NCBI RefSeq assembly: GCF_003932895.1
Contig: NZ_RQYW01000001.1
Span: 186,001 to 250,000 of the forward strand
Direction of reading: 5' to 3'
Source: Leptotrichia sp. OH3620_COT-345
GTDB taxonomy: Bacteria; Fusobacteriota; Fusobacteriia; Fusobacteriales; Leptotrichiaceae
Length of the DNA stretch: 64,000 nucleotides
This document shows positions 25,142 through 34,358 of the stretch, piece after piece. The notes under the pieces are model-generated. The model worked only from the letters and a program-made list of their open reading frames with translations. It was not told the origin of the DNA and did not search any database. Position 1 is the stretch's first letter, and each line of letters opens with the position of its first letter. The translations under genes and the position numbers were made by a program.

Positions 25142-26065
25142 TTAGAGGGATTGTATCGCTTTTGTCAGCGGAGGAATAACCTGTTTTTTCCTTGAAACTA
25201 CTCCTTTCAAAGTTACAAGGCTATTTTCAACTTTAACATTAAAAGCCTTTTCTATTATTCCATTTCCCTCTCCTGCAACTATTCCTATTGAATCATTTGA
25301 CAGAATATTAGTTATTATAAATAGGAAAAATTTTAATCCGTCTTTTGAAATAATATCGTTCATTTCACTAATTAATTTTTCCTTTTTTTCTAAAAGTTCT
25401 GCTTCATTTACAGTATTTACCTGTGCTACTCCTACTTTTACACCATCTATTTCAAATGTTTTCATATCCATATTAATAAGTTCTGCTTCAGATTTTCCTC
25501 CTAAAGCAGTTCCTGCCTTAAGCATTTCAAGTCCATATTTCTGAGGATCTACTCCTGCAATTTCTCCAAGTGCTTTTCCCGCTTTTATATCATGCTCAGT
25601 GCAAGTAGGTGATTTAAACAACAGTGTATCCGAAATAATAGCACTTAACATAAGTCCGGCTGTTTTTTTTGACGGAACAAGGTTATTTTCCCTGAACAGA
25701 TTAAGAATAATCGTAGCTGTACATCCTACAGGAGACATTCTCACTGTAAGCGGCTCATCTACATTAAAGTTTGATATTCTGTGATGATCTACAAGTTCTA
25801 ACACTTTAGCTTCTTCAAATCCGTCAGCTGTCTGTGTTCTCTCGTTGTGATCCACAAGAATAATTTTTTTTCCTGCAACATTTTCTACCAATTCAGGCTT
25901 TTCCACTTTAAAATAATCTAATGCAAACTTTGTTTCTTCGTTAATTTCTCCCAGTCTTACAGGTTTTACATCTTTTCCCAACTTCCCTTTTAATTCGGCA
26001 TAGGCTATTGCCGAGCAGATAGTATCCGTATCCGGATTTTTATGCCCAAAAACTAATATTGACAT
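25142..26065 (-). CDS. ppaC: Manganese-dependent inorganic pyrophosphatase
   Basis: A 307-residue family II pyrophosphatase of the DHH superfamily, hydrolysing pyrophosphate to phosphate. Metal-binding motifs are VFGHKNPDTDTICSAIAY (His8, Asp12, Asp14), ILVDHNE and VDHHRISNF. The C-terminal DHHA2 domain ends with SRKKQVIPPL, which binds substrate. AGGAGG seven bases upstream places the start at 26065, not at the longer frame beginning 26104. It appears monocistronic. Confidence 0.94.
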   Translation of the reverse strand: MSILVFGHKNPDTDTICSAIAYAELKGKLGKDVKPVRLGEINEETKFALDYFKVEKPELVENVAGKKIILVDHNERTQTADGFEEAKVLELVDHHRISNFNVDEPLTVRMSPVGCTATIILNLFRENNLVPSKKTAGLMLSAIISDTLLFKSPTCTEHDIKAGKALGEIAGVDPQKYGLEMLKAGTALGGKSEAELINMDMKTFEIDGVKVGVAQVNTVNEAELLEKKEKLISEMNDIISKDGLKFFLFIITNILSNDSIGIVAGEGNGIIEKAFNVKVENSLVTLKGVVSRKKQVIPPLTKAIQSL

Positions 26066-26743
26066 TATCGTCCCTCCTAATAATATTTTCTTACACTGTG
26101 GCATTATTGCCTATAAGTTAAAAATAACACTCAAAATTACGGATAACATTTTTAATTTTAATGATTTCTTGCTGTTAAAAACGTTATTCTTAAAAAATAC
26201 TGTAAAGTTACATGGAGTATAAAATAAATAAACATTTTTTAACTTAATAAGGCAGAACCGTTATTAATCCAAAATTTTAAATACAAAAATTTTGAATATT
26301 AATTTTATTTATAATAATTTTATTATATCAAATTAAATTTTATCCGATTTTTTATTTTAAATACATTTTAATAATAATGCATCCATGATTTTTTTATTTT
26401 TAAATATATTTTATAACATATAATTTTTTTATATTTTAATTTAATCAAATTTTTAATTTAATGAAAATATTTCTATAAATTATTATTCTTATAATGTTAT
26501 AAAATCACATAATATATTATCATAGAAAATCTAATTTATTTTTCCGTTCTGTAAACTTTCGATATAAAAATAAATACTCAAATTTACACAAGCCTCTGAT
26601 TTTCTTATACATCAGATATTTTTAAAATAAAAATCCTTATAACGAAAAATTTTCGGAAAATCTTCATAAGTTGGATAAACATATTATTCTTGATTTAAAA
26701 ATTGTTTTTTCATTTATAAAAATATTTCTAAAAAACTTTAAAA
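26066..26743. other. AT-rich intergenic stretch without a gene
   Basis: About 680 bases between ppaC and the dgkA fusion hold no frame worth calling. A weak hairpin, tctgat/atcaga near 26596-26617, is the only structure noticed. I see no RNA gene or riboswitch. Confidence 0.5.
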
Positions 26744-27580
26744 TTAATTATACAAAATTCCAAAATGTTCCATTATAAACATTATTCCGAATGCAATGGA
26801 AAATCCTAAAATACCTCCTGCAAAAACTTCACGGAAACTATGTATTCCTGCTTTTACTCTACTTTGAGCAACCAAAAGAGCCATAAGAAAAACTAATGCC
26901 AACACTCTTATATCATTTGTCATAAACATAAGTATACCGAATGTTGCAAAAGCTATTGCACTATGTCCGCTCGGCATTCCTCCTTCAAGAGGAGTGCCCC
27001 TTTTATAAAAAGATTTTATTATAATTACTATAATTGCTATAAGAACAATTATAAGTATTGCTATATTACCTTTTCTCCCTGCTATAATATGAAGCTGTTT
27101 CTTATTATCCAGTATATTTAAAAGTTTATCATAAAATATGAGATATCCTACACAGAGAGCATTTATCGCAGCTATAAGTACCGCTCCCGCCGCTACATCT
27201 TTTGCCAGTTTTGCCAAAGGATGTCTTTCAGGGGAAATCAAATCAACAAGTGCTTCAACAGATGTATTTATGAGTTCTGTAATCATTACAAAAGCTACTG
27301 AAATTGAAATTATGAGTATTTCAATTTTACTTGCATTAGTCAATATTGCAAGAATGACTATTATTATTGCCGCCATTATGTGAACTTTCATATGTTTTTC
27401 ATTTCTTATGGCTTCTGTCAGTCCTTCTATTGCAAAATTAAAACTATCTACAATTCTCCTATCTCTTTCTCTTTCTTTTTTTATATCCCAGTTATAATTT
27501 TCATATTTCTTAAAGAAAAAAGTCTTTTTCCTTTTTACTGTTTTTTCCTTCACCTTTAATTCCTCATTATTTTTATCCAT
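26744..27580 (-). CDS. dgkA: Diacylglycerol/undecaprenol kinase fused to a PAP2 phosphatase
   Basis: A 278-residue two-domain membrane protein. The N-terminal half is a prokaryotic DgkA-type lipid kinase (FNFAIEGLTEAIRNEKHMKV, then ELINTSVEALVDL and HPLAKLAKDVAAGAV). In Gram-positive-type relatives this enzyme phosphorylates undecaprenol. The C-terminal half is a PAP2 phosphatase with MPSGHSAIAF and SRVKAGIHSFREVFAG, which hold the catalytic histidines; the first PAP2 motif (KX6RP) is reduced to KRGTPLEGG. GAGGT before the ATG at 27580 sets the start. It follows ybeY by 39 bases, in the common pgpH-ybeY-dgkA order. Confidence 0.9.
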   Translation of the reverse strand: MDKNNEELKVKEKTVKRKKTFFFKKYENYNWDIKKERERDRRIVDSFNFAIEGLTEAIRNEKHMKVHIMAAIIIVILAILTNASKIEILIISISVAFVMITELINTSVEALVDLISPERHPLAKLAKDVAAGAVLIAAINALCVGYLIFYDKLLNILDNKKQLHIIAGRKGNIAILIIVLIAIIVIIIKSFYKRGTPLEGGMPSGHSAIAFATFGILMFMTNDIRVLALVFLMALLVAQSRVKAGIHSFREVFAGGILGFSIAFGIMFIMEHFGILYN

Positions 27581-27619
27581 AAAATACCTCATCTGTTTGG
27601 ATTAGTTGTATAAATTTTA

Positions 27620-28084
27620 TCAATTCCTTATATAATGAAATTTTTCAAGTATTTTTTCCTCTTTTTCTCTCATAATTTTCTTATCTTTCTCCTCTATATG
27701 GTCATATCCGAGCAAATGTAATATTCCGTGACATAAAACATAGTAAAATTCTCTTTCTTCCGAGTGTCCATACTCTTTTGCCTGATCTTTTACCTTTTCA
27801 AGGGAAATTATAATATCTCCGAGTACATTCATCCCGCCTATATTTTCAGTTTCATTGTAAGCAAAAGAAATTACATCTGTTTCGGTATTTTTATTTCTAT
27901 ATTCACTGTTTATTTTTTTTATAATCTCATTATTTGCTATTAATAAGGACAAATAATAATTATTTTTAATATACATTTCTTTATATTCATTTTCAATAAC
28001 AAATTCGGCAAATTTTTCAATTTTCTCTTCATCGAGATATTCTTCAAGTTTCTTAATTTCATAAGTTATATCACATTCCAACAT
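27620..28084 (-). CDS. ybeY: Endoribonuclease YbeY (rRNA maturation)
   Basis: A 154-residue UPF0054 metalloprotein. The zinc site is HGILHLLGYDH near residues 118-128, and the substrate strand SFAYNETE precedes it. It acts in 16S rRNA 3'-end maturation and ribosome quality control. AAGGAG nine bases upstream of 28084 sets the start, which overlaps the pgpH end by 14 bases, so translation is coupled. Confidence 0.93.
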   Translation of the reverse strand: MLECDITYEIKKLEEYLDEEKIEKFAEFVIENEYKEMYIKNNYYLSLLIANNEIIKKINSEYRNKNTETDVISFAYNETENIGGMNVLGDIIISLEKVKDQAKEYGHSEEREFYYVLCHGILHLLGYDHIEEKDKKIMREKEEKILEKFHYIRN

Positions 28085-30137
28085 TATTTTCTCTCCTTCT
28101 TGAATTTTCATCAAGTCTCGGATATTTTATCCTTTCATGATAAGCCCCCTGAAGTACATTTAAGAAAGCTTGTATAACTTTTTCTATTTCTCCTAAAGTC
28201 AAATCGGAGTTATCAAGCTGATTGTCATCAATTTTGTATCTGATGAGATATCTTATCAAATTTTCGATTCCTTCTCTACTTTTATCTTCTGAAGACCTTA
28301 CTGCTGCTTCAATGGTATCTGCAAGAAGAATAATCCCCGATTCTTTTGATTTTGGCTTTGGACCGCTATATCTGAAATCGGATTCCAGAACTTCTTCATC
28401 ATTTTCCAGTGCTTTATAATAGAAAAACTGTACAAGAGTTGTTCCATGATGTTCCAGTATTATATCAAGTATTTCTTTTGGAAGTTTATTCTGCTTTCCT
28501 ATTATATAACCGTCTTTTGTATGGGATATTATTATTAAAGCACTCAGTGACGGTTTTATAGTATTATGGGGATTTTCCCCTCCTTTCTGATTTTCCACAA
28601 AAAACATTGGCCTTTTCATTTTTCCTATATCATGATAATAAGAAGCTACCCTTGCGAATGTGGCATTTGCTCCTATGGCTTCCGCTCCCGCTTCAGCCAG
28701 TGCTCCCACCATTATGCTGTGGTGAAAAGTTCCCGGAGCTGTAACTAAAAGTTGTTTCAACAATGTATGGGAAAAATCACTTAATTCCAAAAGTTTAATG
28801 TCCGTTAGTATGTCAAATGTATTTTCGAGATAAGGTAAAAGCCCTAAAGAAATCATCCCTGTCAAAATACCTGATAATATTGAAAATATTATCATTACTA
28901 TAAGGAATGTAAATTCAAGCTGATTTACAAGTCCATAGCTCAATGACATTATTCCCTGAAACATTCCCGTAAATATCCCCAGCTTTACTATATCACTTCT
29001 GCTTGTAAGTTTATCCGCTTTATATATTGCCACTAAAGTAACTGCCACAATTACAAGAAACCATGTTTCATCTCTTGAAAGCAATATCATATTAAAAAAT
29101 GTTAAAGTCAATGCAAAGACTTTATCTCCAAGTATTGTCAATACTATCGGTATCATTGCAAAAGGAAGAAGATATATCATATATTCATCGTTAAATAATG
29201 TGACATATAAAATATTTATTATAATAATAGTCAGTAATGAAGGATAAAAAGCCTTTGATTCCACCGTTTTTTTACAGTATTTTTTGAGAATGTAATAAAA
29301 TAAAGCTCCTATAAGCATAAAAGTTATAATCAGTCCTGCTATTTTCCTTGCTTTATCCTGTCCTCTCACTAGATTTAACTTCTCCAGTTTTTCATAGTCA
29401 TCACTGTCAATAATTTCACCTTTTTTGACTATTATATCCCCTTTATATATTTTTATTTCTTTATCCTTAAGTGAATCTATATTATCTTCTATTTTTTGAG
29501 CTGTCTTTTTCTCATTTATTTTTAAGTTAGGTCTTATAAAATTTCTCAGAAATTTTTTATCAAGCTCGTCTATTTTAATATTGTTTTTACTTACTATAGT
29601 ATCAAACTCACTTGTATTTACTATTCCTATTTCATAAATCTCTTTTATTATCGTAATAAGATTTACGACATATCCTATACTTTCCCGCTCTATAATCCCT
29701 TTAAATTCCTTTACAGTAAGATTGTACCTGTTATCCCTTATAAAATTACTTATACTCTGGTCACTGGATAAATCAACATTTTTTGCATCTCTGAAGAAAT
29801 TATTTATTCCGACTACTGCTTCATCAGGAACTGAAGAAATTTTATCATATTCAGGAGTTGTATTTTTTATTATTTTGTCTTTAATTCCCTTATCCAAAAT
29901 ATCTATAGTGTAAACTACATCTTTGTATGCTATTATATCTGAAGTTGCTTCACTTCCTATTGTATAATTCGATCCCAGTTTTGAAAGCTCTATAATTACT
30001 CCAAAAGAAAAAAATACGATCATTGACCATATAAATCTGTTTATAAATTTTCTGTCAGATATTACCGACAAACTTTCTTTTTTATGCTTTTCTTTTATTT
30101 CAAATACAATTTCGCGTCCAAATATATTAAATGTCAT
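28071..30137 (-). CDS. pgpH: 7TM-HD cyclic-di-AMP phosphodiesterase family protein
   Basis: A 688-residue protein of the PgpH (7TMR-HDED) family. The N-terminal helix near 30-50 is followed by an extracytoplasmic 7TMR-HDED domain to about residue 260, seven helices to about 445, and a cytoplasmic HD domain with HHSIMVGALAEAGAEA near 470, SYYHDIGKMKRPMF near 500 and a late LEHHGT. The family degrades c-di-AMP, so this gene implies that second messenger in the organism. It sits 13 bases after dinG and overlaps ybeY. Confidence 0.92.
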   Translation of the reverse strand: MTFNIFGREIVFEIKEKHKKESLSVISDRKFINRFIWSMIVFFSFGVIIELSKLGSNYTIGSEATSDIIAYKDVVYTIDILDKGIKDKIIKNTTPEYDKISSVPDEAVVGINNFFRDAKNVDLSSDQSISNFIRDNRYNLTVKEFKGIIERESIGYVVNLITIIKEIYEIGIVNTSEFDTIVSKNNIKIDELDKKFLRNFIRPNLKINEKKTAQKIEDNIDSLKDKEIKIYKGDIIVKKGEIIDSDDYEKLEKLNLVRGQDKARKIAGLIITFMLIGALFYYILKKYCKKTVESKAFYPSLLTIIIINILYVTLFNDEYMIYLLPFAMIPIVLTILGDKVFALTLTFFNMILLSRDETWFLVIVAVTLVAIYKADKLTSRSDIVKLGIFTGMFQGIMSLSYGLVNQLEFTFLIVMIIFSILSGILTGMISLGLLPYLENTFDILTDIKLLELSDFSHTLLKQLLVTAPGTFHHSIMVGALAEAGAEAIGANATFARVASYYHDIGKMKRPMFFVENQKGGENPHNTIKPSLSALIIISHTKDGYIIGKQNKLPKEILDIILEHHGTTLVQFFYYKALENDEEVLESDFRYSGPKPKSKESGIILLADTIEAAVRSSEDKSREGIENLIRYLIRYKIDDNQLDNSDLTLGEIEKVIQAFLNVLQGAYHERIKYPRLDENSRRRENNVGM

Positions 30138-30150
30138 TTTTTTCCTCCAA

Positions 30151-32613
30151 TTACTCAGATTCCATTAATTCCAAAATTTTATTTCTACTTTTCTCAATTA
30201 TATTTTTAGGCAATGATTTTAAAAATTTTTTTCCATAAACTTTTTTTATAATCCTGTTATCTAAAATTGTTATAATACCTGTGTCTTGCTTGCTTCTTAT
30301 AAGTCTCCCCACTCCTTGCTTGAATTTTATTACAGCTTGAGGTACCTGATAATCGTTAAAAGGATTTTTCCCTTTTTTTCTTGTATTTTCTATAATTGCT
30401 TCAGTAACGGGATCATTAGGCACCTTAAAAGGTAATTTCACTATAATTACTGACTTTAACTGTTCTCCCTGAACGTCCACTCCCTCCCAAAAGCTGTCAG
30501 TTCCAAATAGAACAGGACTTTTTGATGTTTTAAAAATCTCTATCATTTCATGTCTCGGATAATCATTCTGTTTTATAAGAGTATACTCATTTTTATTAAA
30601 ATAGAACTTCAGCTTATTATATAAATAGTTCATTGAACTATATGAAGTAAAAAGCAAAAAACAATGTCCATCAGTCTTTTTTATAATTTTTTCTATAAAA
30701 CGTTCTAGATCAGCTAAAAAATCCATACTATTGGGATCTAAAGTATCATTCGGTATATATACTTTCATCTGTTTTTCGTAATCAAAAGGAGAAGTTATAA
30801 TTTTTTCCTCGATTTCTTTCTTTTCACTGTTTTTAAGTCCTATACTTTTTTTATAATAATCAAATTTATTATCCACTGCTAGAGTCGCCGATGTGAAAAT
30901 CATTCTGTTCATTTTATTGAACAAATTTTCTTCAAGGGATTCAGCTATATCAAAAGGAGTGGCATAAAGGCGTATATTTGCTCTGGAAGAATTAATATTT
31001 AGCCAGTACACAAAATTTTCATCATCTCCCCGTAATATAAATTCAAAATTTACAAAGTATTGCTTCAGACGTTCAAAATACCTTGTAAAATCAAATATAA
31101 TACCATTTTCATCTTCCAATTCAAAACTATCTATAAAATTTAAAAATTTTACCGTTTTTCTTAACAATTCTCCGTATTTATCTTTAAAGTCGCTTTTCAT
31201 ATCCATTATTTCAAGCCAGAATTTACTATTTTTTATCTCATCTTTATCTATCCTTCTTTTTATTTCTCCTGTTGTTAATTCCTGTGCAAAAGGATATATT
31301 ATTTTATCAAAAATTGTGTTACCGTAATCATAAAACTCATTTAAAGATCTAATAACTTCTTCTTTCATATCATCTATTTTTACATATTCTTCCTGTTTCA
31401 GATTTTCATTCAAATATACAAGAAGTCTTGTTAATGCTCCTGCATTATTCTGCCCTGTTGCTCTCCTGTTATATATATTACCTGTAAGTCTTCCGAATGT
31501 ATGTCTTGATACTTCATAAGTAAAATAATTTCTCGCAGTATCTTCTATATTATGGGCTTCATCAAAAACAACAATATCATAATTAGGAAGTATGGAGTAT
31601 TCCGTATTAAAACCTATTTCATTTCTTATTGACAAATCTGCAAAAAATAAATGATGATTTACTATTAACATATCCGCATTGGCTATTTTTTTTCTTGCTT
31701 TAAAAAAATAACAGTCTGAAGAACGACTTGAAGTACACAGGTCAGCTTCACAGTTTACTTGCTCCCATATATAGTTCGGAACTTCATATTTCAGCTCACT
31801 TCTATCTCCCGTTTCGGTTATTTCATCCCATTCAAGAATTTTTTTTAATATTCTTTTTTCCCTTTTTTCTTCTTCCGTATCCTTATCACTTTCAAGTGTA
31901 TTTATATTCTTTAACTTTCTCTTACAGAGATAATTTCCTCTACCTTTTACTATCTCATATATAAAATCTTTTTCAATTATTTTTCTTATTAGAGGTATAT
32001 CTTTATTTATAAGCTGTTCTTGTAAATTTATCGTATTTGTGGAAATAATAAGTTTCAAATTATTTTCCAGAGCATATAATAAAGTCGGCAATAAATAAGC
32101 TATTGTTTTTCCTGTTCCTGTTCCGGCTTCTACAATAAGTTTCTTATTTTCATTTATACATTTTTCAATGTATTTTGACATTTTATATTGCTCTTTACGT
32201 GGTTCAAACATCTTTATTTTTTCATGTATTTTCCCATTTTCTCCAAAAAATTCATCTATATTTATTTTAATATATTTTTTCAGAGGAACCATTACATATA
32301 TTTCATCAACCTCATTATTTACAATATACGAAGCTCCTCCAGATTCTCCATATAGACTTGAAATTTCCACATCTTCATTAGAAGGTATTAATATTCCCGA
32401 AGGATGGTTATGTATTATAACTTCATTTTTTCTCATCATATTAAGCAATGCCGCAACAGAATTTCCATTTCCTCTTGCTATCACCTCAACATCAGTAACA
32501 AGACCTTTATCATCCGGTATCCCTCTGAAAAAAATTTCATTTCCGCCTGAGTTTTCTATTTCATTTTTAATTATTTCTGCTACTTCGACATTAATAAAAT
32601 CGGCAATCTTCAT
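30151..32613 (-). CDS. dinG: JAB-domain DinG/XPD-like DNA helicase
   Basis: The 820-residue protein joins two parts. Residues 1-115 are a RadC-like JAB domain with intact metal motif HNHPSGILIPSNED (His68, His70, Asp81). From about 135 begins a superfamily 2 XPD/DinG helicase with Walker A GTGTGKT at 164-170, a cysteine set consistent with a 4Fe-4S cluster (NYLCKRKL, CEADLC, DCYFF), DEAH box VVFDEAHNIEDTARNY and C-terminal motifs FWEGVDVQGEQLKSVII and KQGVGRLIRSK. The usual DinG exonuclease domain is replaced by JAB. AGGAGG sets the start. The promoter is only about 20 bases upstream. It is first in the dinG-pgpH-ybeY-dgkA run. Confidence 0.92.
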   Translation of the reverse strand: MKIADFINVEVAEIIKNEIENSGGNEIFFRGIPDDKGLVTDVEVIARGNGNSVAALLNMMRKNEVIIHNHPSGILIPSNEDVEISSLYGESGGASYIVNNEVDEIYVMVPLKKYIKINIDEFFGENGKIHEKIKMFEPRKEQYKMSKYIEKCINENKKLIVEAGTGTGKTIAYLLPTLLYALENNLKLIISTNTINLQEQLINKDIPLIRKIIEKDFIYEIVKGRGNYLCKRKLKNINTLESDKDTEEEKREKRILKKILEWDEITETGDRSELKYEVPNYIWEQVNCEADLCTSSRSSDCYFFKARKKIANADMLIVNHHLFFADLSIRNEIGFNTEYSILPNYDIVVFDEAHNIEDTARNYFTYEVSRHTFGRLTGNIYNRRATGQNNAGALTRLLVYLNENLKQEEYVKIDDMKEEVIRSLNEFYDYGNTIFDKIIYPFAQELTTGEIKRRIDKDEIKNSKFWLEIMDMKSDFKDKYGELLRKTVKFLNFIDSFELEDENGIIFDFTRYFERLKQYFVNFEFILRGDDENFVYWLNINSSRANIRLYATPFDIAESLEENLFNKMNRMIFTSATLAVDNKFDYYKKSIGLKNSEKKEIEEKIITSPFDYEKQMKVYIPNDTLDPNSMDFLADLERFIEKIIKKTDGHCFLLFTSYSSMNYLYNKLKFYFNKNEYTLIKQNDYPRHEMIEIFKTSKSPVLFGTDSFWEGVDVQGEQLKSVIIVKLPFKVPNDPVTEAIIENTRKKGKNPFNDYQVPQAVIKFKQGVGRLIRSKQDTGIITILDNRIIKKVYGKKFLKSLPKNIIEKSRNKILELMESE

Positions 32614-32631
32614 TTTTCCTCCTATTAGAAG

Positions 32632-32660
32632 ATTATACTATATATATGATTTTTTTTCAA
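32632..32660 (-). promoter_or_regulatory. Promoter of the dinG-pgpH-ybeY-dgkA cluster
   Basis: Minus-strand TTGAAA (32660-32655), a 17-base spacer and TATAAT (32637-32632). The transcript would start near 32625, leaving a very short leader that contains the AGGAGG site. Confidence 0.65.
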
Positions 32661-32757
32661 TAAAATAAGCCGCTTTATATACTTTTTAAAAAGTGTACAA
32701 AACTTCTGAAAATCACTATCTTAAATTATTTTTTATTCTTTTAGAATCTTCGATATT

Positions 32758-32905
32758 TAAAATTTTCCTTAAAAAATATTAGATTGTGCCGTTCGGAAAA
32801 ACTACTGTCTGAACATAATGAGTTTACAATCTCTCAAGTATAATGAATATTTTTGAAGACTAAAAAATGTTGCAATCATTAGAGAGCGTGGGAGTTGCAA
32901 TGATC
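32758..32905 (+). repeat. Dispersed repeat, copy B
   Basis: This is the best preserved of three copies. It contains the shared block ggaaaaactactgtctgaac, ataatgagtttac, aagtataatgaatattttt and gaagactaaa. Upstream, aaattttccttaaaaaatattagattg matches copy A as well. One frame reads EKLLSEHNEFTISQV then stop, parallel to copy A. It lies between the dinG promoter and the rpsT terminator. Confidence 0.6.
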
Positions 32906-32921
32906 CCTTACGAAAAATAAA

Positions 32922-32953
32922 AAAGACATTCTCACTATTTTGAGTCTGTCTTT
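32922..32953 (-). terminator. Rho-independent terminator of rpsT
   Basis: The outer arms aaagaca (32922-32928) and tgtcttt (32947-32953) plus an inner ctca/tgag pairing form the stem. On the minus strand it is followed by TTTTTTATTTTT. Confidence 0.75.
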
Positions 32954-33000
32954 ATTATTTAATAATTTTAAAAAAATTTTTTTAAAATTAATTATCAGCA

Positions 33001-33267
33001 TTATCCTGCCAATGAATTAACTTTTAATGCAAGTCTTGATTTTTTTCTTGATGCTGTATTTTTTTTAAGAACTCCCTTAGTTACAGCTTTATCTAATTCT
33101 TTATAGGCAACCTGTAATGCTGTTTTAGCTTCGTCGACATTTTTAGCTTCAACAGCCGAAAGAACTTTTTTTACAAATGTTTTAACTCTACTTTTTATAG
33201 CTTGATTTCTATTTGCATTTCTTTCACCAATGAAAATTCTTTTTTTAGATGATTTTGAATGTGCCAT
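33001..33267 (-). CDS. rpsT: 30S ribosomal protein S20
   Basis: The 88-residue basic helical protein binds 16S rRNA during small-subunit assembly. It has family features: MAHSKSSKKRIFIGERNANR at the start, IKSRVKTFVKKVLSAVEA in the middle and VLKKNTASRKKSRLALKVN near the end. AAAGGAGG seven bases upstream supports the start. It is followed by a strong terminator. Confidence 0.97.
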   Translation of the reverse strand: MAHSKSSKKRIFIGERNANRNQAIKSRVKTFVKKVLSAVEAKNVDEAKTALQVAYKELDKAVTKGVLKKNTASRKKSRLALKVNSLAG

Positions 33268-33390
33268 TTCATCCTCCTTTCAAATATCATTCTTTATATT
33301 TATGAATATTGCTCTATAACTTACGTATATGCAAAATTACCAAAGTATATTAACATTTTTTCCTATAAAAATCAAGTAATTTCATATTAT

Positions 33391-33933
33391 TTATAAAAAA
33401 CTTTTTATTTCCATACGCTCCATGACTTCATTTGCAACATATCCGACAATTCCTCCTGTCACTATTGTAATAAGAAACATAAACGGCAGATAACTTAGAA
33501 AAAATAAATCTGTTTTGTAAATAAAAGAAGCTGCTATTATCTGTCCTAATATATGAAAATTTGCTCCTACAATACTTACTCCGATTACTGAAAGCTTACT
33601 GTATTTTTTTGCAAATCCAACTGCACAAATTGAAAGTAGCATTCCCGACAGAGAAAAAAGAAAATTTATTCCAAATCCGTTTCTTAATATTCCCACGACA
33701 ATTACTCTTATAATACCCAGTTTCACTCCATCTTTTACTCCATATGTGTAAACGACTGTCATTGTCACTATATTTACCAGACCTAATTTTATTCCCGGTA
33801 TAAAAATAGGAATTACTATGATTGACTCTATTATTTGCAGTACTATTCCAAGACTCAGAAACATTGAAAGTTGAAGTACTTTTTTTAATTGTTTTTTTTC
33901 TTTTCCCAAGTATTTTATCTGTTTGTTTTCCAT
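33391..33933 (-). CDS. Gx transporter family membrane protein
   Basis: The 180-residue protein has about five helices. Family features are LGIVLQIIESIIVIPIFIPG, IKLGLVNIVTMTVVYTYGVK and IGVSIVGANFHILGQIIAA. It belongs to the Gx family, often labelled heptaprenyl diphosphate synthase component I, and resembles ECF substrate-binding proteins. It is regularly found with ApbE and NusG-II proteins near Rnf or extracellular electron-transfer genes, where a quinone- or flavin-related role is supposed. Its ATG overlaps the stop of the NusG-II gene (TAATG). Confidence 0.85.
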   Translation of the reverse strand: MENKQIKYLGKEKKQLKKVLQLSMFLSLGIVLQIIESIIVIPIFIPGIKLGLVNIVTMTVVYTYGVKDGVKLGIIRVIVVGILRNGFGINFLFSLSGMLLSICAVGFAKKYSKLSVIGVSIVGANFHILGQIIAASFIYKTDLFFLSYLPFMFLITIVTGGIVGYVANEVMERMEIKSFL

Positions 33934-34358
33934 TAGCGTACCTCCACGTCGATATCACTATCGATAGAATTTTTGCCGCTATTTTTTACTGTTATTGTCA
34001 CTTTATTAGGCTGACATATAATAGGTCTTGTACTATCATCTGTAAAACCTACAAGTGAACAGTAATGATAAGGAGAACTTTCTTTTATTACAGCAACTTT
34101 TTTATTTTTCACTTCAATTATAAGAGTTCCGAGTAATAACGGATAGTCTTTTTTTTTCATAATTATAACTTGATTTTTATTCAAATCGAGAGTCATTATT
34201 TCTTTCCCTGAATACCGAACTTCTGCTCGATTCCCTTTAGTATCCGTAAATATTATTTTAAATAAAAAAAGAAAAACTGAAATTGAAATTATAAATAGTA
34301 TATACAAAATATCATATTTATTTATGTTTTTTTTATTCTTTAAAATTATATTTAACAT
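33933..34358 (-). CDS. NusG domain II-containing membrane-anchored protein
   Basis: A 141-residue protein with one N-terminal helix (about residues 16-36) and a small beta domain on the outer side. Features are AEVRYSGKEIMTLDL and HYCSLVGFTDDSTRPIICQP, with two cysteines 14 apart. This is the NusG_II (DUF1312) family, linked with rnf and apbE in many anaerobes. The start at 34358 has GGAG nine bases upstream and overlaps apbE by 26 bases. Its function is not known; a part in Rnf assembly is inferred from context. Confidence 0.82.
   Translation of the reverse strand: MLNIILKNKKNINKYDILYILFIISISVFLFLFKIIFTDTKGNRAEVRYSGKEIMTLDLNKNQVIIMKKKDYPLLLGTLIIEVKNKKVAVIKESSPYHYCSLVGFTDDSTRPIICQPNKVTITVKNSGKNSIDSDIDVEVR

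Noticed and set aside
26580-26640. Hairpin as a terminator for the dgkA fusion gene
   Set aside because: The T-tract is on the plus strand, where no gene precedes it, and it is about 130 bases from the minus-strand stop.
33596-33958. 120-residue frame on the same strand as the Gx transporter gene
   Set aside because: It is an out-of-frame overlap of a well supported membrane-protein gene and has odd Asn/Ser-rich composition.
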